Of a DNA stretch of 64,000 nucleotides, positions 45,684 through 53,493 are shown in pieces. The notes under the pieces are model-generated. The model searched no databases. It was not told the origin of the DNA and saw only the letters and a program-made list of their open reading frames with translations. Position numbers and translations under genes: made by a program. Source of the DNA: Palsa-883 sp963826975 (GTDB taxonomy: Bacteria > Pseudomonadota > Alphaproteobacteria > Acetobacterales > Acetobacteraceae); the NCBI GenBank assembly GCA_963826975.1, contig CAWGZJ010000011.1, positions 744,001 to 808,000 on the forward strand, in the 5' to 3' direction. Every line of letters begins with the position of its first letter. Within the stretch, counting starts at the first letter, position 1.

Positions 45684-46679
45684 CTAGGTCGGCGTCCAGG
45701 TCTTGGTGGTGAAGTTGTGGTGCGCCTCGATGAAACGCGCGGTGCCGGACTTGCTGCGCATCACCATCGAATGGGTGATCGCACCGTGACCGAAACGCTT
45801 TACCCCGCGCAGCATCGCCCCGGTGGTCACGCCGGTGGCGGCAAACATCACGTCGCCCTTTGCCATCTCTTCCAGCGTGAACTTCCGCCGAGGGTCGGGA
45901 TGGCCCATGTCCTTCACCCGCGCGATCTGCGCGTCGTCCTCGAACATCAGCCGTCCCTGCATCTGCCCGCCGATGCAGCGCAGTGCAGCGGCGGCCAGCA
46001 CGCCCTCCGGCGCGCCGCCGGAACCGAGGTAGATGTCGATCTCCGACTCCGGCGTCGCCGTCGCCACCACGCCGTTGACGTCGCCATCGCTGATCAGCAT
46101 GATGCGCGCACCGGCCTCGCGCACCTTGGCGATCAGCTCTTTGTGACGGTCGCGATCCAGGATGCAGGCGACCAGGTCCGACACGTCGCATTTCTTCGCC
46201 CGTGCCAGATTGCGCAAATTATCGCCGACCGACGCATCCAGGTCGACCACGCCGTCCGGCAATCCGCCGCCGACAGCGATCTTGTCCATGTAGATGTCGG
46301 GTGCGTGCAGGAAGTTGCCGTGCTCGGCCAGCGCCACCACGGCCAGCGCTGCGGGGCCGCCCTTGGCGGTCAGCGTGGTGCCTTCCAGCGGATCGACCGC
46401 GATGTCCATCTTCGGGCCGCCGGCACCGACTTTTTCGCCGATGAACAGCATCGGCGCCTCGTCCATTTCGCCTTCGCCGATCACCACGGTGCCTTCGATG
46501 GCGACGGTGTCGAACGCCTTGCGCATCGCCTCGACCGCGGCACCGTCGGCCTCGTTCTTCTTGCCGAGGCCGATCCAGCGCGAGGCCGCCAGCGCCGCGG
46601 CCTCGGTCACACGCACGAGTTCCAGCGCGAGGTTGCGGTCGGTGACGTCACCGGGTTTGGGTGGGGTGCTGGCGTCCAT
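45684..46679 (-). CDS. glpX: Class II fructose-1,6-bisphosphatase GlpX
   Basis: 331-residue metal-dependent phosphatase of gluconeogenesis and, where present, the Calvin cycle. Family motifs: GEGEMDEAPMLFIGEKVG, the metal and phosphate loop MDIAVDPLEGTT, ISDGDVNGVVATATPESEID and YLGSGGAPEGVLAAAALRCI. The start at 46679 follows GGGAGGAAA. The larger open frame upstream to 47033 has no protein-like content. In alphaproteobacteria glpX often sits next to recJ and hom; here hom is 16 kb away, so the usual cluster has been separated. Confidence 0.95.
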   Translation of the reverse strand: MDASTPPKPGDVTDRNLALELVRVTEAAALAASRWIGLGKKNEADGAAVEAMRKAFDTVAIEGTVVIGEGEMDEAPMLFIGEKVGAGGPKMDIAVDPLEGTTLTAKGGPAALAVVALAEHGNFLHAPDIYMDKIAVGGGLPDGVVDLDASVGDNLRNLARAKKCDVSDLVACILDRDRHKELIAKVREAGARIMLISDGDVNGVVATATPESEIDIYLGSGGAPEGVLAAAALRCIGGQMQGRLMFEDDAQIARVKDMGHPDPRRKFTLEEMAKGDVMFAATGVTTGAMLRGVKRFGHGAITHSMVMRSKSGTARFIEAHHNFTTKTWTPT

Positions 46680-46927
46680 GGGTTTCCTCCCGGCGGTCTG
46701 CGATTCCGTCCAGCGTAGCACGGTGGCGGGGCAGGGGGGAGAAGCGCTTTGCGAGACGCTCGTGGGGGAGACGCGCGACTTACCTACGCGCGTGGGGGCG
46801 ACTGCTCCCGAGGTCGCCGATCGGAGACTCGACGGATGACCAGACAGGGGGCTGACCAAACACGACGGATGACTAGATACGGGGGCCCGCGTCGTCATGC
46901 CCGGACGCGCCGGGGCAGATGGCAACG

Positions 46928-48046
46928 TTACTTGGTGGCTTCGGGGATCTTCAGGCCGATATACGTGGCGGCGCTCAGTCCCATCAGACCCAGCAGTGTC
47001 GCATTGAAGTCCGGCATCGCCAGCCCCTGCCACACATCGGTGATGAAAATGACTCCAAGCACAAAGGTCCAGGCGAGCATCTGGAAACGGTGGAAATCAA
47101 TTCCGTCCGCATCGCTCAACACATCGATCAGCCAACCTTGGCTCTCGCCGTTCAGCTTGGCCAGCTTCAGCGTGTGGCCGGGGTCCGGGTCGGCACCCGC
47201 GGCTGCGGCGGCGGCGATGTTATTCTGCAGGGTTGTCTTCGCTGCTTGCTTGGCTGCCGCCTCAGCCGGCGTGTCCTTCGAGGCATCGACGGCCGCGGAC
47301 CCGAGATGCGTCGCGGCCGCGATAGCGAGCAGCCCAAGCGCCGTTTCGTTGAGGCTGGTCGTGTAGTTTCCCGTCGTCAGGCCAATGAGCAGATAGGCCG
47401 CGAGCACGACGAAGAACCACCAGGCCGCCTGGGAGCGTCCGATACTGAAGATGCGCCCGCCGCCGGGCGTGCCGCCGCGCAGCAGATTCGAGGTCTTGGC
47501 GAACCAGAAGAACAGCACCAGTCCGACGGCGAAAATCGCCAGCCAAAGGGCGAACCGCCCCGGCGGCAGCGGCCTGAGCGAGATATTTTGCGCCGGACTC
47601 AGAGGATAGCCACCGGAAAGTCCGAGACTTGCCGCGATGGTTCTCGTTTCGCCTATGCCGGGCCTGCCAAGCAGCGTGTTCCACGCTTGCTGGTTCGAAG
47701 CATTGACCTGAAGTGTGAACCAGGCCTCGCTGTCGGCCGGGTTGGAAAGCGGGAACTCCGGCATCCCTTGCAGCGGCATGCCGTCGAGATATAGCAGGAT
47801 GCTCGCCTTGTTGTCCGATGCGCACTTCCTGAGGGCTGCCAGGTTGGTGCTTTTCAGGGCAATGACGTCGCCAAGTTCAACATAATCGGTAACGGTCCGA
47901 TTTGTAACACGCGGCAGTCGAACGTTGTCGATCTTCCATTCCGGTTTGACGCAATCATCCGCGACCGCCGGTTTCGCGCAAACGATGCCTGCAACGAATA
48001 GGATGGCGATCCCTAAAAGAAACGGATATTTTGCCGACCGCAACAT
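46928..48046 (-). CDS. Uncharacterised membrane protein
   Basis: 372 residues. A signal peptide or first helix (LLGIAILFVAGIVCAKPAVA) is followed by a periplasmic domain of about 170 residues (with two cysteines and VELGDVIALKSTNLAALRK), then two helices (FALWLAIFAVGLVLFFWF and AAWWFFVVLAAYLLIGLTTG), one or two weaker ones, an Ala-rich stretch, and a last pair of helices near the C-terminus. The start at 48046 is preferred to 48181. No known enzyme motif. It may be a receptor or envelope scaffold; I cannot say more. Confidence 0.7.
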   Translation of the reverse strand: MLRSAKYPFLLGIAILFVAGIVCAKPAVADDCVKPEWKIDNVRLPRVTNRTVTDYVELGDVIALKSTNLAALRKCASDNKASILLYLDGMPLQGMPEFPLSNPADSEAWFTLQVNASNQQAWNTLLGRPGIGETRTIAASLGLSGGYPLSPAQNISLRPLPPGRFALWLAIFAVGLVLFFWFAKTSNLLRGGTPGGGRIFSIGRSQAAWWFFVVLAAYLLIGLTTGNYTTSLNETALGLLAIAAATHLGSAAVDASKDTPAEAAAKQAAKTTLQNNIAAAAAAGADPDPGHTLKLAKLNGESQGWLIDVLSDADGIDFHRFQMLAWTFVLGVIFITDVWQGLAMPDFNATLLGLMGLSAATYIGLKIPEATK

Positions 48047-48361
48047 GCACCGATACCTTTTGCCTGACGTCTCCCCCGGGTGACGAGTTTCTGATGATCC
48101 GATCCGATTTGTCAACGTCGTTCCCACTCGACCGTAGGGCAACCTGGTGAACGAAGCACGATGAAGGCGGGTCGTCACCATTTTGTTACGATTATGCCCG
48201 TTCCCGGGCTTGTCCCGGGGATCAGGCGCGACATGAACGTCTGGGTGGGGGCAGACTCAAGCTCCCCGATCGCCGTATCGGCCGCACTGTGCCCACGCGA
48301 CACCGGAACGATGCTATAACACCAGCGGCCGTAGAGATTGACCCACCGACGGTGCCCCCAA

Positions 48362-48447
48362 CGTCATGCCGGCGCAGGCCGGTATCCACGACTTGTCTTC
48401 GTCGTAACAAAGTCAAGTCGTGGATACCGGCCTGCGCCGGCATGACG
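48362..48447. repeat. Perfect 34-bp inverted repeat (dispersed palindromic element)
   Basis: Arms 48362-48395 and 48414-48447 are exact reverse complements with an 18-base loop. The arm contains GGCCGGTATCCACGACTTG. Fragments of the same element flank the group II intron relic at 61878-61894 and 62596-62630. It lies in the 570-bp gap between the membrane protein and the sigma-factor gene, where I see no other feature. Confidence 0.9.
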
Positions 48448-48616
48448 GAGGCACCGCGAAAGAGTTGATCATTTGGACGGCTGCTATAAGATAACGATAT
48501 GACAACGTATTCACTACGCCGAGGTGGCGTATCGGCGCGTCTCGCCAGCGCCGCAGCTCAATTCGCCTGCGCGCACCTCCTTGTGCGGGCACGTTCCTGT
48601 CCGGGCCTGCATCGCA

Positions 48617-49891
48617 TCATGTTGACATCGCAGCATCGGCCGCCTCGGCGGCGCGCCGTGTCAGCAGGTCATGCTCGCGCCTGTTGCCCGCCAGCGCCGC
48701 GGCCGCTTCGAACGCCGCGCCAGCCTCCGCGTAGCGGCCGAGCTTGTGCAGCAGGTCGCCTCGAACGGTCGGCAGCAGGTGATAGAATTTCAGCGCCGGC
48801 TCGTGCACAAGGCGGTCCACCATCGCCAGCGCCACTTCCGGCCCCTCGGCCATGCCGACGGCAACCGCCCGGTTAAGCTCGATGATTGGCGAGCGCACGA
48901 CCGCCGCCAGCTCCGCATAAAGTCCGGCGATGCGCGACCAGTCGGTATCGCCCGCCGTCCTTGCCTGGGCGTGGCAGGCGATAATCGCCGCCTGCAGGGC
49001 GTAAACGCCGCCCGCTCCGCCAAGTTCGCGCGCACGCCCAAGCGCCTGCATACCCCGCCGGATCTGCAGCTGGTCCCAGAGTGCGCGGTTCTGCTCCAGC
49101 ATGAGGATCGGCTCGCCCACTGCGTCAGTCCGCGCCGCCGTGCGCGAAGCGTTCAGCTCCATCAGCGCGAGCAGTCCGTGGGCTTCCGGCTCAAGCGGTG
49201 CGATGGAGGTGAGCACGCGGCCCATGCGAAGCGCTTCATTGCAGAGCTGCGGGCGCAGCCAGTCGTCGCCGCGCGCCGCGGTGTAGCCTTCGTTGAAAAT
49301 CAGGTAGACGACCTCCAGCACCGAGGACAGCCGCTGCGAGAGTTCCTCACCGTGCGGCGTTTCGTAGGCCAGCCCCGATTCCGCAAGGGTCCGCTTTGCG
49401 CGCACGATACGCTGGGCGATCGTCGCGTCCGGTAGCAGGAAGGCCCTGGCGATCTCCTCGGTCGTAAGGCCGCAGATCATCCGCAGCGCCAGGGCAGCGC
49501 GGGCCTCACGCGACAGAAGCGGGTGACAGGCGGTGAAAATCAGCCGCAGCAGCTCATCGCCGATGTCGTCATCCAGGGCGGAGTCCAGATCGGGCATGGC
49601 CTGCTGCTCCGCCTCCAATTCCCAGGCGACCATCTCGTGCTTGCGCTCGAGCATTCGGCTGCGGCGCAAATGATCGAGCGCCCGGCGCCTGGCGGTCGCC
49701 ATCAGCCAGGCGCCGGGTTTTTCCGGAACGCCTGTCGCGGGCCATCGTTCGAGGGCGACCAACAGGGCGTCCTGCGTCAACTCCTCCGCCAGCGGCACAT
49801 CGCGCAGCATCCTCGCCAGGCTGGTGATCAGTCGGGGCTGCTCGATCCGCCAGACCGCCAGGATCGCGCGATGGGCGTCGGCGGACGTCAT
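48617..49891 (-). CDS. ECF sigma factor with C-terminal TPR-like domain (ECF42 type)
   Basis: 424 residues. Region 2 is at the N-terminus (LAEELTQDALLVALERWPAT, then ARRRALDHLRR) and region 4 at about 130-185 (LRMICGLTTEEIARAFLLPD then ATIAQRIVRAKRT). A long helical C-terminal extension (from about 190) includes EVVYLIFNEGYTAARGDD and ELNRAVAVGMAEGPE, characteristic of the DUF6596/ECF42 group, which lacks an anti-sigma factor. The gene follows a DGPF-domain gene by 46 bases, the conserved partner of this sigma group. It probably directs its own operon. Confidence 0.92.
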   Translation of the reverse strand: MTSADAHRAILAVWRIEQPRLITSLARMLRDVPLAEELTQDALLVALERWPATGVPEKPGAWLMATARRRALDHLRRSRMLERKHEMVAWELEAEQQAMPDLDSALDDDIGDELLRLIFTACHPLLSREARAALALRMICGLTTEEIARAFLLPDATIAQRIVRAKRTLAESGLAYETPHGEELSQRLSSVLEVVYLIFNEGYTAARGDDWLRPQLCNEALRMGRVLTSIAPLEPEAHGLLALMELNASRTAARTDAVGEPILMLEQNRALWDQLQIRRGMQALGRARELGGAGGVYALQAAIIACHAQARTAGDTDWSRIAGLYAELAAVVRSPIIELNRAVAVGMAEGPEVALAMVDRLVHEPALKFYHLLPTVRGDLLHKLGRYAEAGAAFEAAAALAGNRREHDLLTRRAAEAADAAMST

Positions 49892-49937
49892 GGCCGCCGA
49901 CCGTTTCTATCGGAGCTTTGCTGCAAAAGCGGGTGCT

Positions 49938-50294
49938 TCAAGACATTCTTGAAGCGAACTCACGAACCTCGCAGGTCCCTTCCCAGCCCGGCAGGTAGTC
50001 CTTGTGGAGCTGCATGAACTCAACCGCCGACGCCACGGCCTCTTCCTTGTCATGCAGCTCGAAGATGGCGTAGCCGCCAATGACCTCCTTGGCTTCCACG
50101 AACGGCCCGTCGATGACGCTGAGCTGCCGGTCCGTGATGCGCACCTGCGCGCCGGTCGCGAGCGGCATCAGCCCGCCGTTGTCGAGCATGCGGCCGGCCT
50201 TGATCTCCCGGTCGGCGAGCTTGTGCATCGCCTCCATCAGTTCCGGCGTCGGCGCCGCCGCGTGGGCGGATTTGACTATGAACATGAAGCGCAT
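49938..50294 (-). CDS. DGPF/YCII-domain protein, partner of ECF42 sigma
   Basis: 118 residues, alpha-beta dimeric YCII fold. It has the namesake segment SVIDGPFVEAKEVIGGYAIF and an N-terminal MRFMFIVKSAHAA strand. The start at 50294 follows an AGAAATTCTC region; the longer frame to 50423 looks untranslated. In known ECF42 loci one or more DGPF proteins are the main targets of the sigma factor. The biochemical role is not established. First gene of the operon with the sigma gene. Confidence 0.9.
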   Translation of the reverse strand: MRFMFIVKSAHAAAPTPELMEAMHKLADREIKAGRMLDNGGLMPLATGAQVRITDRQLSVIDGPFVEAKEVIGGYAIFELHDKEEAVASAVEFMQLHKDYLPGWEGTCEVREFASRMS

Positions 50295-50562
50295 GTGAGA
50301 ATTTCTCCGAAGGCGAGAAGCGGGCGCCATCGCCGGTGAACTGTCCCGCCAATAAAGACGACGAACCAGCCCGCCGCGGATCGACATGCAATTTGCACAA
50401 AATTGCGCCCAAGTTCGAAACACTACCCGGCGCCGACATCACGCGCCAGGGATCGCTCCGAGATGATACGATGACGGGTGCTACGGCGACCGCCGCGGTA
50501 AAATCCTGCCGGTTCGGCTGAGTATTGCTGTGTCCGCGAGATGCGCGACGGAGCCTGCCGTT

Positions 50563-51558
50563 TTACGCTTCGTCGGGCCGGGCGGTCAGCGTGATCCGCT
50601 CGGCCCGGCGCAGCACCCCGATCGGCACAGGCTGGCCGGCGCGCTCCCCGGTCAGCGCGCGGTGCAGATCGTCCACGCCGCTAACCGGTGCGCCGTCAAG
50701 CGTGATGATCACATCACCCGCCCGCAGCAATGCGCGCGCGGCGGCGCCATCCGCCGCAACGTCCAGCACCAGCACGCCGGTGGTCTGCGTCAGCCCATGA
50801 TGCCGCCGCAACCGCACGTCGATCGGCACGGTCTGGCCGGACAGCCCGAGCCGTGAGCGCCGCACGCGGCCGTCGCGCATCAACCGTGTCGCGACCCACA
50901 CCGCGGTGTCTATGCCGATAGCGAAACATATCCCCTGTGCCGGCGCGATCGTCGCGGTGTTGATGCCGACCACGGCCCCCGCACCTGACACCAGCGGCCC
51001 ACCCGAGTTGCCCGGGTTCAGCGGCGCATCGGTCTGGATCACACTGTCGATGAAACGACCCGAGGGACCGCGCAGCGTGCGCCCCAGCGCGCTGACGATG
51101 CCCGCGGTGACCGTGCAGGTGAAGCCCAGCGGGTTGCCGATCGCGACAACCAACTGGCCGACCCGCAGCGTGGCCGACTGGCCCAGCTCTGCGTGCGGCA
51201 GGCCGTTCGCGTTCAACCGCAGCACCGCGGTGTCGGTGGCGGGGTCGTCGCCGACCAGCGTGGCGTCCAGCGTCTGCCCGTCGGTCAGCGTGGCGCGCAG
51301 CCGGGCGGCCCGGGCCACCACATGCGAGTTGGTCAGCACGTAGCCGTCCGGCGTGAAGATGACGCCCGAGCCCTGGCCGGCCGGTCGCCCATCCGCGCGG
51401 AACACCGTCACATGCACCACCGCCGGCCCGACACGCTCGAACGCGTGCATCACCCGGGTGGAGTAGGGGTCGAGATCGGGGAACCCCGCGCCGGGCACTG
51501 CGTCCGGGGACGTTGCGTCGGGGGACATTGCATCTGCGGGCATTGCGTCTAGGGGCAT
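50563..51558 (-). CDS. HtrA/DegP-like trypsin-fold serine protease with PDZ domain
   Basis: 331 residues. S1C protease core with a complete triad: H79 (LTNSHVVAR), D109 (DDPATDTAVLRL) and S185 (NPGNSGGPLV). A PDZ domain follows from about residue 240 (GVLVLDVAADGAAARALLRA then GDVIITLDGAPV). The N-terminus consists of five 5-residue repeats (MPLDA MPADA MSPDA TSPDA VPGAG) encoded by 15-bp tandem repeats; no signal peptide is present from this start, and the longer frame to 51726 has only a weak one, so location is uncertain. Start chosen for AGGACAGG upstream. Divergent from the pseudoprotease at 51725. Confidence 0.88.
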   Translation of the reverse strand: MPLDAMPADAMSPDATSPDAVPGAGFPDLDPYSTRVMHAFERVGPAVVHVTVFRADGRPAGQGSGVIFTPDGYVLTNSHVVARAARLRATLTDGQTLDATLVGDDPATDTAVLRLNANGLPHAELGQSATLRVGQLVVAIGNPLGFTCTVTAGIVSALGRTLRGPSGRFIDSVIQTDAPLNPGNSGGPLVSGAGAVVGINTATIAPAQGICFAIGIDTAVWVATRLMRDGRVRRSRLGLSGQTVPIDVRLRRHHGLTQTTGVLVLDVAADGAAARALLRAGDVIITLDGAPVSGVDDLHRALTGERAGQPVPIGVLRRAERITLTARPDEA

Positions 51559-51724
51559 GGCAACCTGTCCTTTGCTTGCCCACATAGGAAGCCTCAGGGC
51601 CGCGGCGCACCCGGCCGTCCGGCTGGGGAGCATCCCGGCCATCTGACCGATACCCACGCCGCGGGCGATCGCGCACGCTTGGGCCATGCAAGGGACACAC
51701 GCAACACATGCAGGAGCGGACGCC

Positions 51725-52615
51725 ATGAGCGTGGATACGATCGAGCTTTTGTCGGAGGCGTTCGCTGATCGTGTGGCGGCGGCGGCCCCCTGTGTGGTGG
51801 CCGTCGGCGCCGGTCATTGGCAACGCAGCGGCATTCTCTGGCGGCCGGACCTTGTCGTGACCTCGGAACAACTGCTCGGCCAGCGGACCGAGTTCAACGT
51901 CGCCCGTGGCGGAACGACAGCGTCGGCCAGGCTGATCGGCCGCGACCCCGGCACCAATGTCGCCCTGCTGCGGCTGGAGGCGACACTGCTGGGTGTCCCG
52001 CCGGAAGCCGCCGCGTTGCCACGGGTCGGGTCACTGGCGCTGGTGCTGGGTGCCGATGCGACCGGGGCGCCGACCGGCAGGCTGGCGATGTTGCACGCGG
52101 TGGGTCCGGAGTGGCACAGCCAGGCCGGCGGGCGGATCGATGCCTTGCTGCGGCTGGACGTGCGGCTCGGCGCCGATGAAGGCGGGCCGGTCCTGACGCC
52201 GGGGGGAAAACTGCTGGGAATGTCGACCTCGGGTCCGCCCCGGCGCACGCTGGTCATTCCGGCGGCGACGATCGAGCGGGTGCTTCCGGCGCTGCTGGCC
52301 GACGGCCATGTCGCCCGTGGCTGGCTGGGCGTCGGCCTGCAGCCCGTCGCGGTGCCGGAACATCTGCGCACGGCGACTGGCAGCAAGACCGGCATGATCG
52401 TGGTCAGCCTGGCGGATGGCGCGCCGGCCGCGCAGGCTGGGGTGCTGCTCGGCGACACCGTCCTGGATGTCGATGGCACGCCGGTACGGCACGCTCGTGC
52501 CCTGGCGGCGGTGCTGGGGCCGGAACGGATCGGCCAGACGGTGTCGTTGCGTCTGTTGCGGGCCGGCGAGTTGCGCACACTGAGCGTGCTGATCACCGCG
52601 CGGCCGTTGCGCTGA
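51725..52615 (+). CDS. Catalytically dead HtrA-like paralogue (pseudoprotease) with PDZ
   Basis: 296 residues aligning along its length with the divergent protease at 50563. All three catalytic positions are changed: His to Q49 (VVTSEQLLGQ for LTNSHVVAR), Asp to N78 (RDPGTNVALLRL) and Ser to E152 (RLGADEGGPVL for NPGNSGGPLV). The fold residues around them and the PDZ domain (GMIVVSLADGAPAAQAGVLL) are kept, so it is a maintained non-enzyme, probably a binding or regulatory partner. Start at 51725 follows GGAG. Eleven bases separate it from the LuxR-type gene, so they share a transcript. Confidence 0.85.
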   Translation: MSVDTIELLSEAFADRVAAAAPCVVAVGAGHWQRSGILWRPDLVVTSEQLLGQRTEFNVARGGTTASARLIGRDPGTNVALLRLEATLLGVPPEAAALPRVGSLALVLGADATGAPTGRLAMLHAVGPEWHSQAGGRIDALLRLDVRLGADEGGPVLTPGGKLLGMSTSGPPRRTLVIPAATIERVLPALLADGHVARGWLGVGLQPVAVPEHLRTATGSKTGMIVVSLADGAPAAQAGVLLGDTVLDVDGTPVRHARALAAVLGPERIGQTVSLRLLRAGELRTLSVLITARPLR

Positions 52616-52625
52616 GGCGCCCGCG

Positions 52626-53153
52626 TTGCGCATTCGGCTGCACGCCACCGACGCGGTCCGGCGCCAGGAACTGACCGCAATGCTGGAGGCGTCGGGCCAT
52701 GTGCTGGCCGACACCGCGCCGGACGTCGTGCTGTGCGACACGGCGCCGGACGTCGCTGTGCCCGGCGAGGCGGAGGCACCGGTGATCGTGCTGACCGGCC
52801 GCATGCCGCCGGGTGATCCGCCGGCCGGGGTCCTGGGACGCGAGGTCTCCTCCCGGCAGTTGGACCTGGCGGTGCGCGCGGTTGCCGCCGGCCTGTTGGT
52901 GCGCGTGCCCGGCTTGCCGCAGGCGCCGGGCTTCGGTGCGGTCGAGGAAGCGCTGCCGCCGCTGACGCCGCGCGAGACCGAGATCCTGGCGCTGGTGGGC
53001 GAGGGGATGAGCAACAAGGCGGTGGCGCGCAGCCTGGGGATTTCGGTGCACACGGTGAAGTTCCACCTGGAGGCGCTGTTCGCCAAGCTGGACGCCACCA
53101 GCCGGGCGGAGGCGGTGGCCAAGGGCCTGCGTGGGGGGATCCTGGAGATTTAG
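52626..53153 (+). CDS. LuxR/NarL-type regulator with degenerate receiver-like domain
   Basis: 175 residues, TTG start at 52626. The C-terminus is a clear LuxR helix-turn-helix (LTPRETEILALVGEGMSNKA then VARSLGISVHTVKFHLEAL). The N-terminal 95 residues are too short and too changed for a normal receiver: one Asp remains in DVVLCDTAPD but the acidic pocket and lysine are not evident. It could act without phosphorylation or read the state of the two protease-fold proteins encoded beside it. It is the third gene of the protease / pseudoprotease / regulator set. Confidence 0.85.
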   Translation: MRIRLHATDAVRRQELTAMLEASGHVLADTAPDVVLCDTAPDVAVPGEAEAPVIVLTGRMPPGDPPAGVLGREVSSRQLDLAVRAVAAGLLVRVPGLPQAPGFGAVEEALPPLTPRETEILALVGEGMSNKAVARSLGISVHTVKFHLEALFAKLDATSRAEAVAKGLRGGILEI

Positions 53154-53229
53154 GCTGGGAGATTTAGGCTGGCGGCGTCGCGCCCTTGGTGGCGTTGGCT
53201 CGGTAGACGCCGTGAAGCGACGGCCCAAT

Positions 53230-53470
53230 GTGTGCCGCGCGCTGGTTCGCAGGCACGGGTGCGTCGGGAGACTGGCAAGAGGAGATGGTGCAAGTCCTGC
53301 ACGATGACAGGTGGAGCGAACCGCATCGGCCCCGCGTCATGCGCTGCTGGCCGCGAGGCCAGGGACGAAGCGTTGACAGGGGCGTCGGTGGGCGAGGTAT
53401 TGAGCCGCGAAAGTCTGTTGATCCGGGATGCCGACGCTGTCCGTGCAGTGGAAGGCAGTACGCGGCCCAC
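53230..53470 (+). ncRNA. Group II intron 5' fragment (domain I relic)
   Basis: Starts with GTGTGCCGCGCGCTGGTTCG, matching the GUGYG start and first stem of bacterial group II introns. It then shows GATGGTGCAAGTCCTGCACG, GAGCCGCGAAAG, GATCCGGGATGCCGACG and GGAAGGCAGTACG, the recurrent domain I pieces of one intron class. The reverse transcriptase and 3' domains are missing. It fills the gap before the glycosyltransferase gene, whose start codon follows it by about 25 bases. Motif match is from memory of the family. Confidence 0.55.
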
Positions 53471-53493
53471 CGAATGCAACCGAGGATGATATC

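Noticed and set aside
44677..46191. 504-codon minus-strand frame across glpX and recJ
   Set aside because: Runs out of frame through two recognisable genes and has the Arg/Gly-rich look of a shadow.
46831..46886. Two related 22-bp units (GACGGATGACCAGACAGGGG type) 33 bp apart
   Set aside because: Only two copies, in a short gap between glpX and a membrane protein gene, with no link to a gene function.
50714..51871. Second minus-strand frame overlapping the HtrA-like gene
   Set aside because: Out-of-frame translation of the protease gene; no family features.
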